Assembly (NCBI RefSeq): GCF_036324505.1
Contig: NC_086350.1
Location: forward strand, 18,217,532 to 18,281,531
Direction of reading: 5' to 3'
DNA: 64,000 bases
Source: Eleginops maclovinus
Taxonomy: Eukaryota > Chordata > Actinopteri > Perciformes > Eleginopidae
Made by a program: the position numbers and the translations under genes. The notes below the pieces were generated by a model, which worked only from the letters and a program-made list of their open reading frames with translations, was not told where the DNA came from and made no database searches. Positions 1 through 28,100 of the stretch are shown piece by piece (position 1 is the first letter of the stretch; each line of letters opens with the position of its first letter).

Positions 1-14831
<14,831 letters not shown>

Positions 14832-17649
14832 GGTGGAACCGGGACTCTGCGAGGAACCGGCCCGAGGAAGAGGAGGAAGAGGGGAAGAAGGGGGGGAGGA
14901 CCACAGACAGAGGATAGACAGAGATATTTTAAATAGTGGCTCTCAGAGCATGTCGAACCTTTTCAAAGGGAATACTGGATGGTGTCCTCAATAGGAAATT
15001 CCCAAAGCTGCCTCTTCCCTACCCTCTGGAATCCAGCTAACAAAGATCGGATCCAATAAAAGAGAGGAGACAGAGGAAAAACGAGAAAGGGAGGGAAATG
15101 TGGGGTCAGAAGCAGTCACAGTCCAGCGCAGCAGCAGCGGCTCTCTCTTCTCTCCGGCAGACTAAGCTGCTTTCCCCGCCATGCTGGTGAGAAACATCTG
15201 CATGCCGTCCGTCCGCAATCCTCAGGCATCCTCTAAAACTGAGGCTTCACTTGGTGCTGCACCGCTCCACGAGAATGCATTTAGACACACATACTCACAC
15301 AAGCACACACACAGAGACAGAGCAGCGGTGGCATTCTGCAGTGCATCTGCTATTCTTGTCTCATGGCAAATGAGAGCTCAAAGTCGACCTTGGAAGACAA
15401 GAGCTGTGGAAGAAATACAGGCCAGCAGGAGGACTGAGAGCCACTGAAATCAAGGGGGGCAATACAGGAGAGCAGTGAAAGATGAAGAGAGAGAGAGAAA
15501 GGGGGGGGTACAGATGCTGAGTGAGCAGTAAATGCGTCATATAAAAGGTACGTGTGAAACATGAGCAAGTGCGCTAATCTAAATCCTTGCTCCATGTAAG
15601 AAGAACTTACATGACTCTACCCCTCAGTCGTTTATCACTGTGGTTTACATTAAGAGCATTAAGTAAGAAAGAGCACAGCAGCGACTGAACAACCAGGCTG
15701 CAAACGTAAAAAATGATGTAAAATATTAGTAAATTCCTGGGAATTATGCAATGTGTGCCGGTCCTGCGGAGAGATCCCGCTGCTGCCAATCACAGCTGAC
15801 TTTCCTCAGTCGGATTAGCAAAGAGCCACATGGGAGCCGATTTTGTTAATCCATGTTTCAACAGACTCATGGCCTTTTTTTTTTTACTGATAAAAACGAT
15901 TGATGTAATACAAGTCACAATGATTTTGCATAACAACAACAACAATAATAGGAAGATAAGCCTAAATGTTTTTGGCCTTGTGTACACAAACAGATAACGT
16001 GTTCAATAGTTATTATACAAATGCGACTCTGTGCATGCCATTAATAAAAGCAACATACCAATACTCTTGATGTTAGGTTGCTTGAAAGATATTCAGGTTT
16101 TTCGTATTGAAATGTCTGCATGACTGCAGGTTTGCATTTATTAACAAACTCCCTTAGTAGTTAGTTAATGAATTCTACAGATTAATTTCCTTAAAATGCC
16201 ACGAGGTGCATTCTACTTTTCCATTACGATCAGTTATTGTAGCTGTGCAGTTGTAAAGCAAAACATAAATGCATGTGTAACCACTTCATATTTACAGTAG
16301 GCCTACAGGAAGCATGAAAAAACGTTTGATTAAACTATAGCAACTGTGAGTGTGTAATATTACATTAATGTTTGGAAAAAAGATGTCAGAAAAATGTTGG
16401 ATTGATTGTCTGAATGCTGCCATAGTTTCTGCAAGCAGTTCTTGGTGGAGTGTGCAAACGCGCCAGACAGAGCTGTTTTTTCTTTGCAATGAAATAGCTG
16501 TGACATATTTCTCTTTTAAACGTATAAGAGTATTAGAAAACAATTTGTTTGCTTTTAGGAAGCTGTTACACTGAATGTCCAAAGGAATTTCTGAAGCATT
16601 GACGTATAAAGGAACGACACACCTGGCATAGCTGGAAATAAAGACATTCTTGCTGATCTTTCATTTGAAGACACAAGATTAACAATTAAACTGAAGCCAC
16701 ATCCTCTCACTTCCTCTTACCCAGAGGATCGTACCTACACCAGCTGACAGTAAGCAGCTGGGCAATGTGTGGCATTTTGAAGGAGAGGGAATCTTGTGTT
16801 TATCAAAATTGCAGTTCCAGACGCTATGTTAGCATGGGTTTCACCAACAAAATGAGAAAAGATTACATCATACACTGTTTTATTATCCTTTTTTTTTTAC
16901 TTCTGAGAAAACTGGCTGAGTTATGGTTATATACTGCCCTACATTTGAGATAAGCACTGTACATCACTGGATTGCCTGGGGAGAGTTAGAGATTCAGTGT
17001 GTGTAAAAAGAAAGAGAATAATGAGCAGAGCAGAAGCCACTCACATAGACCCTTAGAAAAGAAATAAGTGCAACCTGAGGGGCTTACAAGGATAATGAAC
17101 TATGCATTCCTAAAACCATTAATAGGAACAGCACAAATAGACTCTGCTATTGATATAGAACAACAGATACAGTCAGATGCAAACTTAATATAACAAGCTT
17201 GAACATGTGAACAGTGTGTATGTGTGTGTGCCTGTGGGATTAGAGTAAGGGTAAGAGGTGAATGATGAATCACACATTGTTATATGTGAACCAATGTAAC
17301 AAGTGTCTCTCCCACAGATTTAAGGAATAAAATAAGTGTAGTCATCTTAGAAAATGTTCTCCGTTCATCTGGCAGTGACAAATGCTACCAGAATTCAACA
17401 GCTCAGTCGAGAAACAAACACATGCAATATTTCATTTCTGCCAAGAGAGCCATGAATGTCATGTCAACTCAGGACTTTAAAACAAAATATGCAGTTTACA
17501 TTTAGACCTATTATGCATGTGTCATAGGAATACTTCATGACTCCAACACCCCTTATAGTACTATAGTAGGCATGAAATGCTTACAACATGCGTGCAGCCT
17601 GCTATTTAAAGTGAGAGTGTCGACCAGTGTGAGAGACCAGGTGACTTAC

Positions 17650-17710
17650 CGGTTTATATCGTGAGATCATTGTTGCAGCCGTTTCCCTGACTCACAAAAC
17701 TCTATTCAGT
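17650..17710 (-). other. abcc8: probable upstream first exon of abcc8
   Basis: On the minus strand the exon ends at 17650 with a strong donor (CCG, then gtaagt). A matching acceptor lies at 14846: a long pyrimidine tract, then CTCGCAG, just 15 bases before the SUR1 ATG at 14831. Joining the two places an ATG at 17670 in frame with SUR1 and would add 12 residues (MISRYKPSPGST). The ATG has A at -3, and an in-frame TGA lies eight codons upstream. Either the upstream or the classical ATG could start translation. The 5' limit of the exon is unknown; a GC-rich stretch at 17800-18050 may be the promoter. Confidence 0.5.
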
Positions 17711-18064
17711 ACTGTCACATGGGTCGATTGGTCGTTAAAAAAACAAAAGGGGTAAAATCTCCCAGATTGCAATCTCTCATGTGTTCAGAGTGCAGCCGAC
17801 TTCTTAGCGTCCCACTTTGTGTTTGATCACCAATCAGGCGGAGGTTTAAGGAAGAAGGGAGTGAGCTGTCCGCGGTGCTGAACCCGGGTATCGAGGAGGA
17901 ACAGGAAGAAGAAGAGGGCTAGTCTTTCATGGTAGGCCGCCTTTGGAGTCCAACGGGTTAAAGAAGCGGGGGCCGCTCAGACATACGCAGAACAGCGGTC
18001 GATGCGACTCTGAAACTCGCAGCAGCCAGCAGTCACGTATGTGGTCATGTACCAGGAGGGGAGG

Positions 18065-18072
18065 TTATATAA
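18065..18072 (-). promoter_or_regulatory. TATA-like element upstream of the proposed abcc8 first exon
   Basis: TTATATAA reads as a TATA box on either strand and lies just upstream, in the minus sense, of the GC-rich block at 17800-18050. It would set a start near 18040. Position is the only support. Confidence 0.25.
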
Positions 18073-18099
18073 CAGTAAAGCCATGCTGCACAGCTACAC

Positions 18100-19330
18100 A
18101 AGTGTAACATTACATGACGGATTTTCTGGGTGATTTTTGTCTTTTAGATAAATAATAAGTTATCATTTATTATTGACAATTCATACGTGCTCTTTTTATC
18201 AGCCTTTTTGACGTTTGGGGTTAATTTAAAGCAGTATTACAAACCCAGATGGGACTAACCCTCATTCAGAGAGTGCAAGGACATTCAATAAGGAGCACTA
18301 TTGCCCCCTGTGGACGTTTAATTACAAAGCTGTTTGGCTCCACAACCTCAAAGTAAGCCAAGCTGGTGATAACAGTATAGATATCATGAGGGGATATGAT
18401 GTTGGAAATTAACGTTGTTTACCTCATCCCCCTGTGCATGAGTAGAATATTTTTTTATCAACCTTAAAAACTACCAGAAATTAAGAAAATAAATGTATGC
18501 ATGGTAGAAAAAGCAAGAAATCTAAGGCAGGAACTGGCAGCCAAATGGAGATCAGATGGTGAATAACATAGCATCTGAATTTCCCTTAATTGTTGCACTT
18601 TTTCCTGAAAATGTATGCTGTGTAAAATGTGCTGATAATCCTGGCTGTTTGCACTATGACAATCACAAACTACATTTTCTCTCCACAACACCAACCCAGC
18701 AGTGTAGTGTTGAACAAATGCAATGCAGAGCGAGCAGACAATCTGTACGCTCAACCGAAACTCAATTCTGTGATCATGAGCAGTCTTTTATTGAGGTTTG
18801 AAAAGATTACAGTGTGCCAAATTTAACTTGTCCTTTCATACTGACGGATGAGTCACATGTCTGAAAAGAATGTTCAACATGGCGATGCAGATCTAAAAAG
18901 AGGTCAACCATGTACAGGCTGAAGACGACTGATTATTGACTGGATCATCCTTTAACAAAACAGGACAGTGAGAGTGCTTACTAACCCTATGGTGTCAATA
19001 TCTTGATTACATGACAAGGCTTTATAAGAGCCTATAATAACGTTGAGTAAAAACAAAGGACCATTTTCTGCTTAACAATGAAAATCTTCTTAATGATTGT
19101 TGATTTTCTTGGCAGGCTGTTGATGAGACTAGAAGAACGTCCTGCAGAAGAAGAAAGAAGAATTAATTAACAACATGTGAGAATGCACCAAATAGAAGCG
19201 CTTATTCCTTGCTTTACTTTGTACATCTGATTGCTTTAGTCACTGCACATAAACACAACCAACACACATGCAATAATCGAAACAGCAAAAACAGCTTCCT
19301 TTAAAACATAAAAGGAACCCTGGGAACATA
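18100..19330. other. intergenic, nothing recognised
   Basis: Lies between the proposed abcc8 promoter and the Tc1 element. The short open frames here overlap on both strands and lack any recognisable motif. No RNA gene or clear repeat is seen. Confidence 0.6.
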
Positions 19331-20980
19331 CAGTGGTATGCAAAAGTTTGGGCACCCCTTAGGAAAACCACTGCATCAGTTTGTCACTTGCTGAGCTTTT
19401 GAAGCAGCAACTTCATTTTAACATATGTTATACCTTATGGTAACAGAAACATCTCAGTAGTGAAATAACTTTTATTGGTCAAACAGAAACATGTTTATGT
19501 GCATTCAAACAAAAATAGGCATGTGCATAAATTTGGGCACCCCTAAGAAATAATTCCATTAATATTTAGTATTGCCTCCTTTTGCTGCAATAACGGCCTG
19601 TAGACGCCTCCTGTAGCCACAGACAAGTCCCTTAAGCCTGGCAGGTGGTATTTTGGCCCATTCTTCCACACAAAACGTCTCCAGTTCAGTCAGGTTTCTT
19701 GGCCTCCGTGCATGGACAGCCTTCTTCAAATAAATCCATACATTTTCAATGATGTTAAGGTCTGGGGACTGGGATGGCCATTCCAGAACATTGTACCTGT
19801 GCTTCTGCATGAATTCCTTGGTGGATTTTGATCGGTGCTTAGGATCATTGTCCTGCTGAAAAATCCAACCCCGGCGTAGCTTCAACTTTGTGACTGACTC
19901 TAGAACATTCTTGTCAAGAATCTCCTGGTACTGTAAGGAATTCATGTGGCCCTCAACTTTAACAAGTTTTCCAGTACCTGTGCTAGCCACACAGCCCCAT
20001 AACATGATAGATCCTCCACCAAATTTTACAGTGGGCAACAAGTTCTTTTCATTGAATGCAGTGTGTTTTTTTCGCCATGCATACCTGTTCATGTTATGAC
20101 CAAATAACTCAATCTTGGTCTCATCTGACCACAGTATTTTGTTCCAAAATGCTTCTGGCTTGTCCAGATGTGCTTTTGCATACCTCATGCGACTCTTCTT
20201 GTGATTAACACTCAGGAAAGGCTTTTTGCACATCACCCTTCCAATGAGCTCTTCCTGGTGCAAAGTACGCTGGATTGTGGAACGGTGAACAACTACACCA
20301 TCAGCAGCCAGATGTTGTTGTAGTTCTCTGGAGGTGGTCTGTGGCTTCTCTGTGACCATTTTCACCATCCTTCGCCTGTACCTTTCCCCTATTTTTGTCG
20401 GCCTACCACATCTTTCCTTCACACGGACTGTTCCTGTGGCCTTCCATTTCACAACTACGTTTCTGACTGTGGAGACAGACAGTTTAAACCTGTCAGATAA
20501 TTTTTTGTACCCTTCTCCTAATTTATAATGTTGGATTATCTTAGCTTTCAGGTCAGTGGAGAGTTGTTTTGAGGTCCCCATCTTGCCACTCCCTAAGAAA
20601 GAACCTAGGCCAGGCACAGCCAGCTATTACCTATGTTAAATAGCCTTTTTCATGATTGGTTCCACCTGTCTTTGTAATTGAAGGTCTAATGAGCTAATCA
20701 AAGCAATTTTGTGCAGCAACCTGTCAGCTATAAATCCGTACAGGTGTTGAAATGAATGCTATTTATAAGGGTGCCCAAACTTTTGCACATCCCATTTTTT
20801 GCATTTTATTTTATTATAATAAAACTATGTAATGCTACCCTAAGAATTTTGGTCTGGAAAACACTAAAACGTCTACATCTTTGTAGGAAAACAAATGTTG
20901 TTGCTGTGATCTTCTATTATAAAGGAAAAGCAAATTGTCATGAAATCTCAGAGGGGTGCCCAAACTTTTGCATACCACTG
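19331..20980 (-). mobile_element. complete Tc1/mariner DNA transposon
   Basis: The element is 1650 bp, bounded by TA dinucleotides (19329-19330 and 20981-20982), the usual Tc1 target duplication. Both ends begin CAGTGGTATGCAAAAGTTTG and are identical for 29 bases. A second, imperfect copy of the binding repeat lies inside each end: about 19523-19545 on the left and 20766-20787 on the right, roughly 190 bases inward. This is the IR/DR arrangement of fish Tc1 elements such as Sleeping Beauty. The single ORF is intact. It sits between abcc8 and ush1c and interrupts no exon. Confidence 0.95.
19559..20581 (-). CDS. Tc1-family transposase, intact, 340 aa
   Basis: This enzyme cuts and pastes its element into TA sites. 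The start is taken at MGTSKQLS (20581), which gives the family's usual length of about 340 residues; an in-frame ATG 12 codons upstream gives a prefix not typical of the family. The N-terminal half holds paired-type helix-turn-helix DNA-binding sequence with a GRPTK motif between the two halves. The catalytic core is DD34E: D in WSDETK, D in FQQDND and E in NIIENVW, with 34 residues between the last two. The frame has no stop or shift, so the copy is young or still functional. Activity cannot be judged from sequence alone. Confidence 0.95.
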   Translation of the reverse strand: MGTSKQLSTDLKAKIIQHYKLGEGYKKLSDRFKLSVSTVRNVVVKWKATGTVRVKERCGRPTKIGERYRRRMVKMVTEKPQTTSRELQQHLAADGVVVHRSTIQRTLHQEELIGRVMCKKPFLSVNHKKSRMRYAKAHLDKPEAFWNKILWSDETKIELFGHNMNRYAWRKKHTAFNEKNLLPTVKFGGGSIMLWGCVASTGTGKLVKVEGHMNSLQYQEILDKNVLESVTKLKLRRGWIFQQDNDPKHRSKSTKEFMQKHRYNVLEWPSQSPDLNIIENVWIYLKKAVHARRPRNLTELETFCVEEWAKIPPARLKGLVCGYRRRLQAVIAAKGGNTKY

Positions 20981-20982
20981 TA

Positions 20983-22117
20983 TACATTCTTCCTGTAGCA
21001 CGGGAGGAATCCTCCCTACACCATGACCCAGTGTCACTGAGTGTCTATGTATGTCAGAGCATGTAACAGTCCAGGAAGCAACATCAATCAGAACAACTGC
21101 TGAAGGCTGGCAGGAGTCCTAGGCTGCTTTAAAGAGCGGCCATGACCTGACACAATACAATACCACAGAGGCCACAAATGTACATTTGAGTTTATATTTG
21201 TCTCACTGGGTCGGATACTTTGCAGATATATAGAGGGATAGGTCACTGATTGCATTGCTTGTAAATGTCTTCACTTGAATAGCATTTCTTCATCATTTTA
21301 TAGCACATTCTTCAGCAATAAAGAAACACGCCTCAAGGCATTTTTCAAATATAGAAAAATTGCATAGGGTGTAGACATAGACTGTCTCACTAGCTTACAT
21401 AACTGTAAAAGTAATACATAAATATAGTTTTACAAAGGCGGGAAACAAATACTTTACTGTTTGTTTGCTTCTGATTGACAGGGAGACTGCCACATGTGCT
21501 TTTGAAAAAAGAGTGGCACCAAACAAGACAATGCCACACCAAACTTCCTCTCCGAGACGTGCAGTAAGAGGAGGTTTGAAGTTTAAGTTGTTTACCAGGA
21601 GGAGGGTGAGGTGGGAGGAGAGGGAGGGCTAGTGCTGAACGAGGTAGCCGTGTCTGTACAGTGTTGCACTGCCTTCAAACACCTTTCTGTTCACAGTGGG
21701 ACTGACTGATGCTGATTTAGGGCTGCATACACATTCAAAAACACACAGACAAACAAGCCTCACAGTCACATACTACTACTGGACCAGTTTCATTAGATTA
21801 AGGCCTTCATCTCAAAGTGGGGTCCCCCAGGGATTATTATCTGTAAATATCCTTATTAGATGTCCAGTATGTTTCTAATACATTTGTCTTTTGTTGTTTT
21901 TTTACATAGGATAAATAAACCTTTACAAATCTGAGAAGTTTTGCCAATAATACATGAGGGGGTCCTGGTTATATTCTCTATGTTTTGAGTACCTCTGACC
22001 CTAAATGATCACAAAAATGCCCCAGATTTACATTTGAATAATTGTGTAAATTATGCAAAAAATGCATTAATGCACAATGCATATACACATTTGTGAATAA
22101 ATAAATATCAGGAATGC
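20983..22117. other. intergenic and ush1c 3' flank
   Basis: Apart from the possible reverse-transcriptase fragment listed separately, no gene is seen. The stretch next to 22117 should include the ush1c 3' UTR, but I found no convincing minus-strand AATAAA. Confidence 0.5.
21770..21860 (+). mobile_element. possible LINE reverse-transcriptase fragment
   Basis: One plus frame reads RPSSQSGVPQGLLSV. SGVPQG followed by small hydrophobic residues is the hallmark of a conserved reverse-transcriptase block (GVPQGSVLGPLLF). The match is short and the frame closes soon after, so this is at most a decayed scrap. Confidence 0.35.
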
Positions 22118-25100
22118 TTACACTTCATCTTCATAATCTTTTGGAGGGGAAACGGTGATCACAACATCGATCCAGTCCTAAAAGGTAAAAAAAAGCTTAA
22201 CTTAGATTTTCCCTAAGTGGACTGAATAAAGAAAATATGACAGCAAGTTAAAGTGTGACAACAACATACACAAACAATCAATATTGATTGGGATTAAGTA
22301 CAATCAATACTGTTGTTGCTACTGTGCTAAACATTACTGATACTTTAGAAACTAAAGTATGCCACATCATTTTCCTTTAATCTGTGTCTTACCCCTCCAC
22401 TATTCCAGGCTCGTGCCAAAGCGTTTTGTCCCTCGGTCAATGACGCGTCAAGCAGGATCTTCCCATTCACAGCCATCAGTTCATCCCCGGGCACTATGCC
22501 ACCTACAAGCAGACACATCAGAGATATCTCACTGCCAGACATGTTTAATTCATGACAGTGACAAACTGAGAGCGGGAACCTGCTGCTGAGATTAATATAG
22601 TCTGTGTGAAGACTATCCAAGGGGGAAATCATCCAGCATGTGTCACTCCCTGGCACATTCCTGTTTAAAATGCTTCAATAAACATTTGATTTGTCTTTTT
22701 TGTAATGTCAATGGATTTAAATGTAACATAGATTATTCAGTGAGTTAATATTGAAAAAACAAAAATGAACTAACCATGCTTGTCAGCAGCGCCACTTTCA
22801 TACACAGCGGATATCACTAACTTTCCCAAAGGAGAGTCTGCACCTCCCTCCAGAGCAATGTCAAGATGTCCGGTCTTGAGAAAAATGAACATCAACATCA
22901 CCCTATTCAAATATTTAACTCAAAGAAATATGGGAGATTATATTAGAGTAAGCAGAAGTTACCTTTTTGATTCTTAGCCGTCTCACATCTCGCCCGTCTA
23001 TCTGATCCTGGGAGAACTATAACCAAGGAAAGGATTAAGGAAGTGTAAAAGCACAAAAGAACACTGTGATTGCTTTGTAGCTGTAGTAAAACAACAGGTT
23101 GTGCCAGCATAAAGAATGTCTTTGTACTATTTAATATGTGTATAGCAATGCTCAGTTAACAAATAAAAATGCTTATTTTTCCACAAGTTATCTCTTGAAC
23201 CATGACTCGGTAGGGCTAGCTACAAGAAGCTAACTTATTCAACTATCAGTAAAACACTAAGGCTAGCTAACCTGCATTCTGAACCCGCCCAGTTAATGCT
23301 GTTATGTGTAATTATTGTTATTCATATCATCTTAAATGTTGCAGTAATGCTGTTTTGAGCCATTTCTAGTGGACCATAATTCAAAATGGCTGCCATGCGT
23401 AGGCCTATAGCACATTTTGTAACCTAAAGAAACTTTAGTCACAGCGGACAATGCATCCTAGCTGACACAGAAAGTTTACATTTATACTAAGCAGAAGTTA
23501 AAATCAGTTGGCTAAGTGCGTGTTTCATTTGAAATGCCAAATGTCTGTTGCATTTTCAGCTGATAAAAAGATCAGGCATACAATACCATTGAGTAAGGAT
23601 CAAAATCTTCCTCGTATTTCTGAAATCCCTGAAAGAGAATCAACATGCAGTACATTAAAAACACATCCATAGGTGGTTAACAAATGACACAATGAAAAGA
23701 GAATGTCAAGGAAATGTTGGTGAATGTCAGTTGTGAACCAAGTCACTGAATGAAGTGCTCAGATTTCCTTTGACAACCAGTTCTACGTAAACATTTTAAT
23801 ACCATCCTGAATAAACGGAAACCATGGAGACACTCCGGGACATTCATTCAAGAAGCACGGTGGCTCTCAAAGCCTCACACTTTAATTCAATGATCACAAT
23901 ATGAATTAATAGAAACGCACACACACAAAATAAATTCTAACAAAGTTGGCGACTATTTAATTTTAAGGGTAGGAAACTGGACAAAGGATATCACATTTAC
24001 CCAGCTATGATGACTCAGAGAGCCATTTTTCTCCCTGCAGAATAAACAAATATTAGTCAAACTCTTCACTTCCTGTTGTTTTGCTCAGACACTCAACATT
24101 GGCTGTAAAGACTGAAGGTCTTTTATATGTTTTTATTTGTTGTGGCTGGAGTAATCAGTTGAAATCAGCCAAAACAACAAATATAGTTCATTTAATGAGA
24201 CTGCGGAGGTACAAAAACACGCCCTCCTCCTTTTCATAATGCTCACTAGACCAACCAAAGCAGATCAGAGGTCAGTACATGACGTACAAACCATCTGTTG
24301 CCAGTAGAAATCAAAGCCAATAACCGCAGTAAGACTGACATGCATTTTCACAATGTATGTCAGTATTCTCCAAATCAATAGAAGCCCTCTCGTGCTACTC
24401 CGCAGTGAAGCAGCCAAGGAGAATGAGAGGACAAAAAAGGAAGGAAGAGCCTTGAGGCAACAATGAGAAAACCTTGTGTGAGCATGGACAAACCAGTGCA
24501 GAAAGACCAGGATGAAACGCACTCAAGAATAATACAAAATCAAGTGAAGCCTTCATAGGTATGGATTACTTGTCGTTTGTTGTTGGATTTAAAAGACGAG
24601 TTGAAAGGCACCATCCGTTTCAGCATTTCCTGAGGCTGAAACACAAGATCGTGAAAGAACTTAATAAATTAATGAAAACAAAGCAAACACAACCCTCACT
24701 TCTCCGCTGTTGTTATTGTTTTTACCGCCCTCAGATTGAACTTTTTAAGTGTATGCAAATTACATTGTTTAAATTATTGAATTATTTCCAAAAGGTCAAA
24801 GTGATATGACTTATTGAAACCACATTTTAAATCAGTTCCTCCTTTAGTTTAAGTGGATGTCTGGGCAAAATTGATGAAATTCTCTTCAGGCGTTCCTGAC
24901 ATATTGCTTTTGTGAGAATGGGATGGAGGGGACAGGAAAAAAACATAATGACTCCTGCCCCTGCTACTCCCATGGGGTGCCTAACAATATAGACTATTAT
25001 GAACCTAAACTTAATTAGGACCCTCAGTCCGTGGTAATGTACTGCACAAAACTTTCAGTAGTCATTTTCTTTGGTATTAATATTAACAATTCAACTTACT

Positions 25101-28100
25101 TATCAACTTAAGGAAAACATGTAAACCTGCATTTAAAGGCAGCAGTGTAGTGTGCTGCAGCAGTGTAAACTACTGTACTTGGGTAAAACACGTGAGGGGA
25201 AAGTGAGTGATTTATGGCAACCCCTCCTTCAGTCGAGGTGCCTCTCAGCGGGGCGATTCACCTCCAGCTGCAGAGGAGCTTCTGAACTGATGGTAGAAAT
25301 GGGTAGTTGGTGCTTTCACGTGTATAAATGTGAGCACAAGGTTACTGAAAAGGGTTCCTCCAATATTGAAACATAAATAATCCGTCCACTTTCTTTGGAG
25401 CTATTTGACATGATATGGCTCCTCTGTGTGATGGTAGAAACGACAGATTGGAAACAGCTGGAGAGTCTGGAAGACTCACTAAGACTCGATAGAAAGGAGG
25501 GGAAGAATCTCGCACACAGATGAGGCCCCGCTGTGTCAGATGTCTGAATGTTTAATGAACATTTTACACTGAATGGGAGGGAAGATTTGTGAATCAGTGT
25601 GAAGTGTTTCATACCAACACATCAGAACGGAGCGCAGGTCTGAGTGGATCTGCTCTCTGGGTCTGGGAATGCGGCAGCATGACGGGTTTGGACATGACAG
25701 GGGCCATCTGACGCCTCTGGTTGGGGGGACTAGGAGCTAGTTGCTATTGGGGAAAGATCACGTTTTCATGGAACAGCTGTTTATGTGTTCATTCAGTAAG
25801 TCCTTTGAAAACAAAAGCATCTGGTTTGTCTAGGATTTGGCAAACGTATTAAGCTGAGTTTTACTACCCATGGATTTTTACATAAAGACACTCACCAAGG
25901 GGGTGCTTGCACCGGAAACACGACTGGCATGAGAAGTATTTCTCATTATCTGAACCACAGTAAAATAAAATTAATCATGTACATAGAGAGCACTGCAGGA
26001 ACACAGGCTGGCTTCAAATGCATTTGATATCTTATGAAATGCAAATGTCCAAACGCATGCAAACACATTCAAAATATAAATAATCTCAAATAGCATACTG
26101 CTTCCATCACCACTTCACTCTTAAACAATCCACACAGCTACAAGGCCAACCCCAATAACAGTTCAAATCAATGCCTGCCATGCTCATCGCCCTCTCTTCA
26201 TGTATAAAACATCCCAATAAATAAAACAGACATGAATGCACAAACACATTCAAGAGAATTGAGCTTTGCAGCCTTGAAAATCAATAGACTTGGCTTTGCA
26301 TTTTCATAGGTGAAAAACAATCCTAGTTCAACAGTACACTACTACCAAACAGGAAAGCCAGTCCAACACATCACGTCCCTCAAATGAGAATCTCTGACCT
26401 TTGGACTGGAGGGGTAGGACATTTCACTGGTGTTGGACGAGTACATCCCTCCCCTTGGGAGATAGCCACCTGATTCCCACTCACTCCTTTGCCCTGGAGG
26501 ACTTGGGGGGTGTTGATGGTGTTGATGTTGATGTTGATGCTGCCGGTACCCGCTGAGGGTTCCCACTCTATCGCCTGAGTGTTGTGGTGGTGGCGGTGGA
26601 GGGGGAGGCGGAGGTGGTGGTGGAGGAGGGGGCGGCGGCGGGTGAGGCCGTGGAGCCGGCTGTGGGGAGGATGGAGGCCTCGACGACTGAGACGGGGGGG
26701 GATAGTGGGAGGAAGGCGGGCGATGGTGTTGGGGAGGCAAAGGGTGAGTTTGTGGGTGAGGCCTGCGCCCCTTGTTGGGCAAGGTAGACGGGGCAGTGGG
26801 AGGTTTTCTAGCGCTGGGTGGAGAGGGAGGGCGCCGCTGTGGGGATGCTCGAGAGGACGGAGGGGAGTAGTTGGGTATTGTGGGGTTCAGCTTGGGTAAG
26901 GGTGGAGGGAGAGGCAGGGGAGGGGGAGGATAGCTGGTGCTGGGCTGGGTGGGGGCCAGTCTTTTCAGAGGACCCCTCAGGCTCTGATCCACATCATCCA
27001 GGTTAATGTCATCCAGATCAGTGGTGGCCAGGTGGAGGCCGCCGGGGAAGCGCTTCACTTTGGGCGCTGCGGCAGGAGAGCGCGGCGGGGAGAGCTTAAA
27101 GTCACAATGACAAATGGTTCATATGTTAATGCTCCTGTTGAGAATAATCGACTCAGGGGGCAAACACACATCCATAAATTACCTTCTGCAGATTATTGTC
27201 TCATTCTTCTTGTGTAATTAGCTGCACCCAGGAGATTATGTCTTTAGTTTGTTTGTTTGTCAACAGGATTAAAGATAGAACTACTTTAAAATCCATTCAA
27301 TTTGGTGCTACTCCAAACACAAGTGGATAGACACATATTATTTCGCCCAGGGAAATGATTGGCGGAGTTCTGCTCTATAGTTTTGCATCAGCATGATGTG
27401 ATCTTACTACAAATGCTCTGCGGTTACATAAGGAGGACCATTTGAACAAAAACATGGTCCATTTTTTTAGCAATCTTTTTGTGTTATTTCACAGTTCACA
27501 CTGCAGACTCACACTTTTACTTCTCTCTTTAACTTTATTTCAGATTTCACTTGCTTAAGCTTTGTGGTACTAGCAGGTGAAAAATGATTCGTCCAACTTG
27601 TCATTTCACTCATCCACAAAGTCAATGGTAATGGCGGAAGGAAGTTCGCTTTACACTATTCTCAATGTTATGCCGAGAGCCCTATCCAAAAAGGAAGAAG
27701 GAATCGGATTAGACAGTATATGGAAAAGCCAAACACTGTGAAACGCTCAGAGTGCAGAGAGGTTTTGACAGTCGCACTCTGTACCTCTGGGGATTCATTC
27801 TCCACGCAGGATATCTGCTCCAACCGAGTCTGGCAAAGACGCTCCACCCAGTGCTGCACTTTCGCTGACTCCTCCAGGTCTTCTCTCTCTGTCTCTGAGA
27901 CCTGAGGCAGCATCGGAATATAGCAGCAATGGATGAGAGAAATTGTGGTTGCATTGTGGGAACTTCAAACTCAGAAAGTTGCCATAAATAACAAATCTTT
28001 ATTCCACATTATTGCTTTGGTAAGCCCCTCTTTTTGTACCTCCTGAACCAGCCGATTGATCTTCAGCTGCTTCTCTCGTTCATGCATCTCTTCCTTCTCC

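Noticed and set aside
20581..20617. Transposase start at 20617 (MPGLGSFLGSGK prefix)
   Set aside because: The MGTSKQ start 12 codons later gives the typical Tc1 length and N-terminus.
18100..22117. A KCNJ11 gene next to abcc8
   Set aside because: No potassium-channel pore motif or long single-exon frame is present; in human it lies on the other side of ABCC8, which is off the window.
26579..26899. 106-codon plus-strand frame rich in W, R and G
   Set aside because: It is the antisense shadow of the proline-rich harmonin-b exon.
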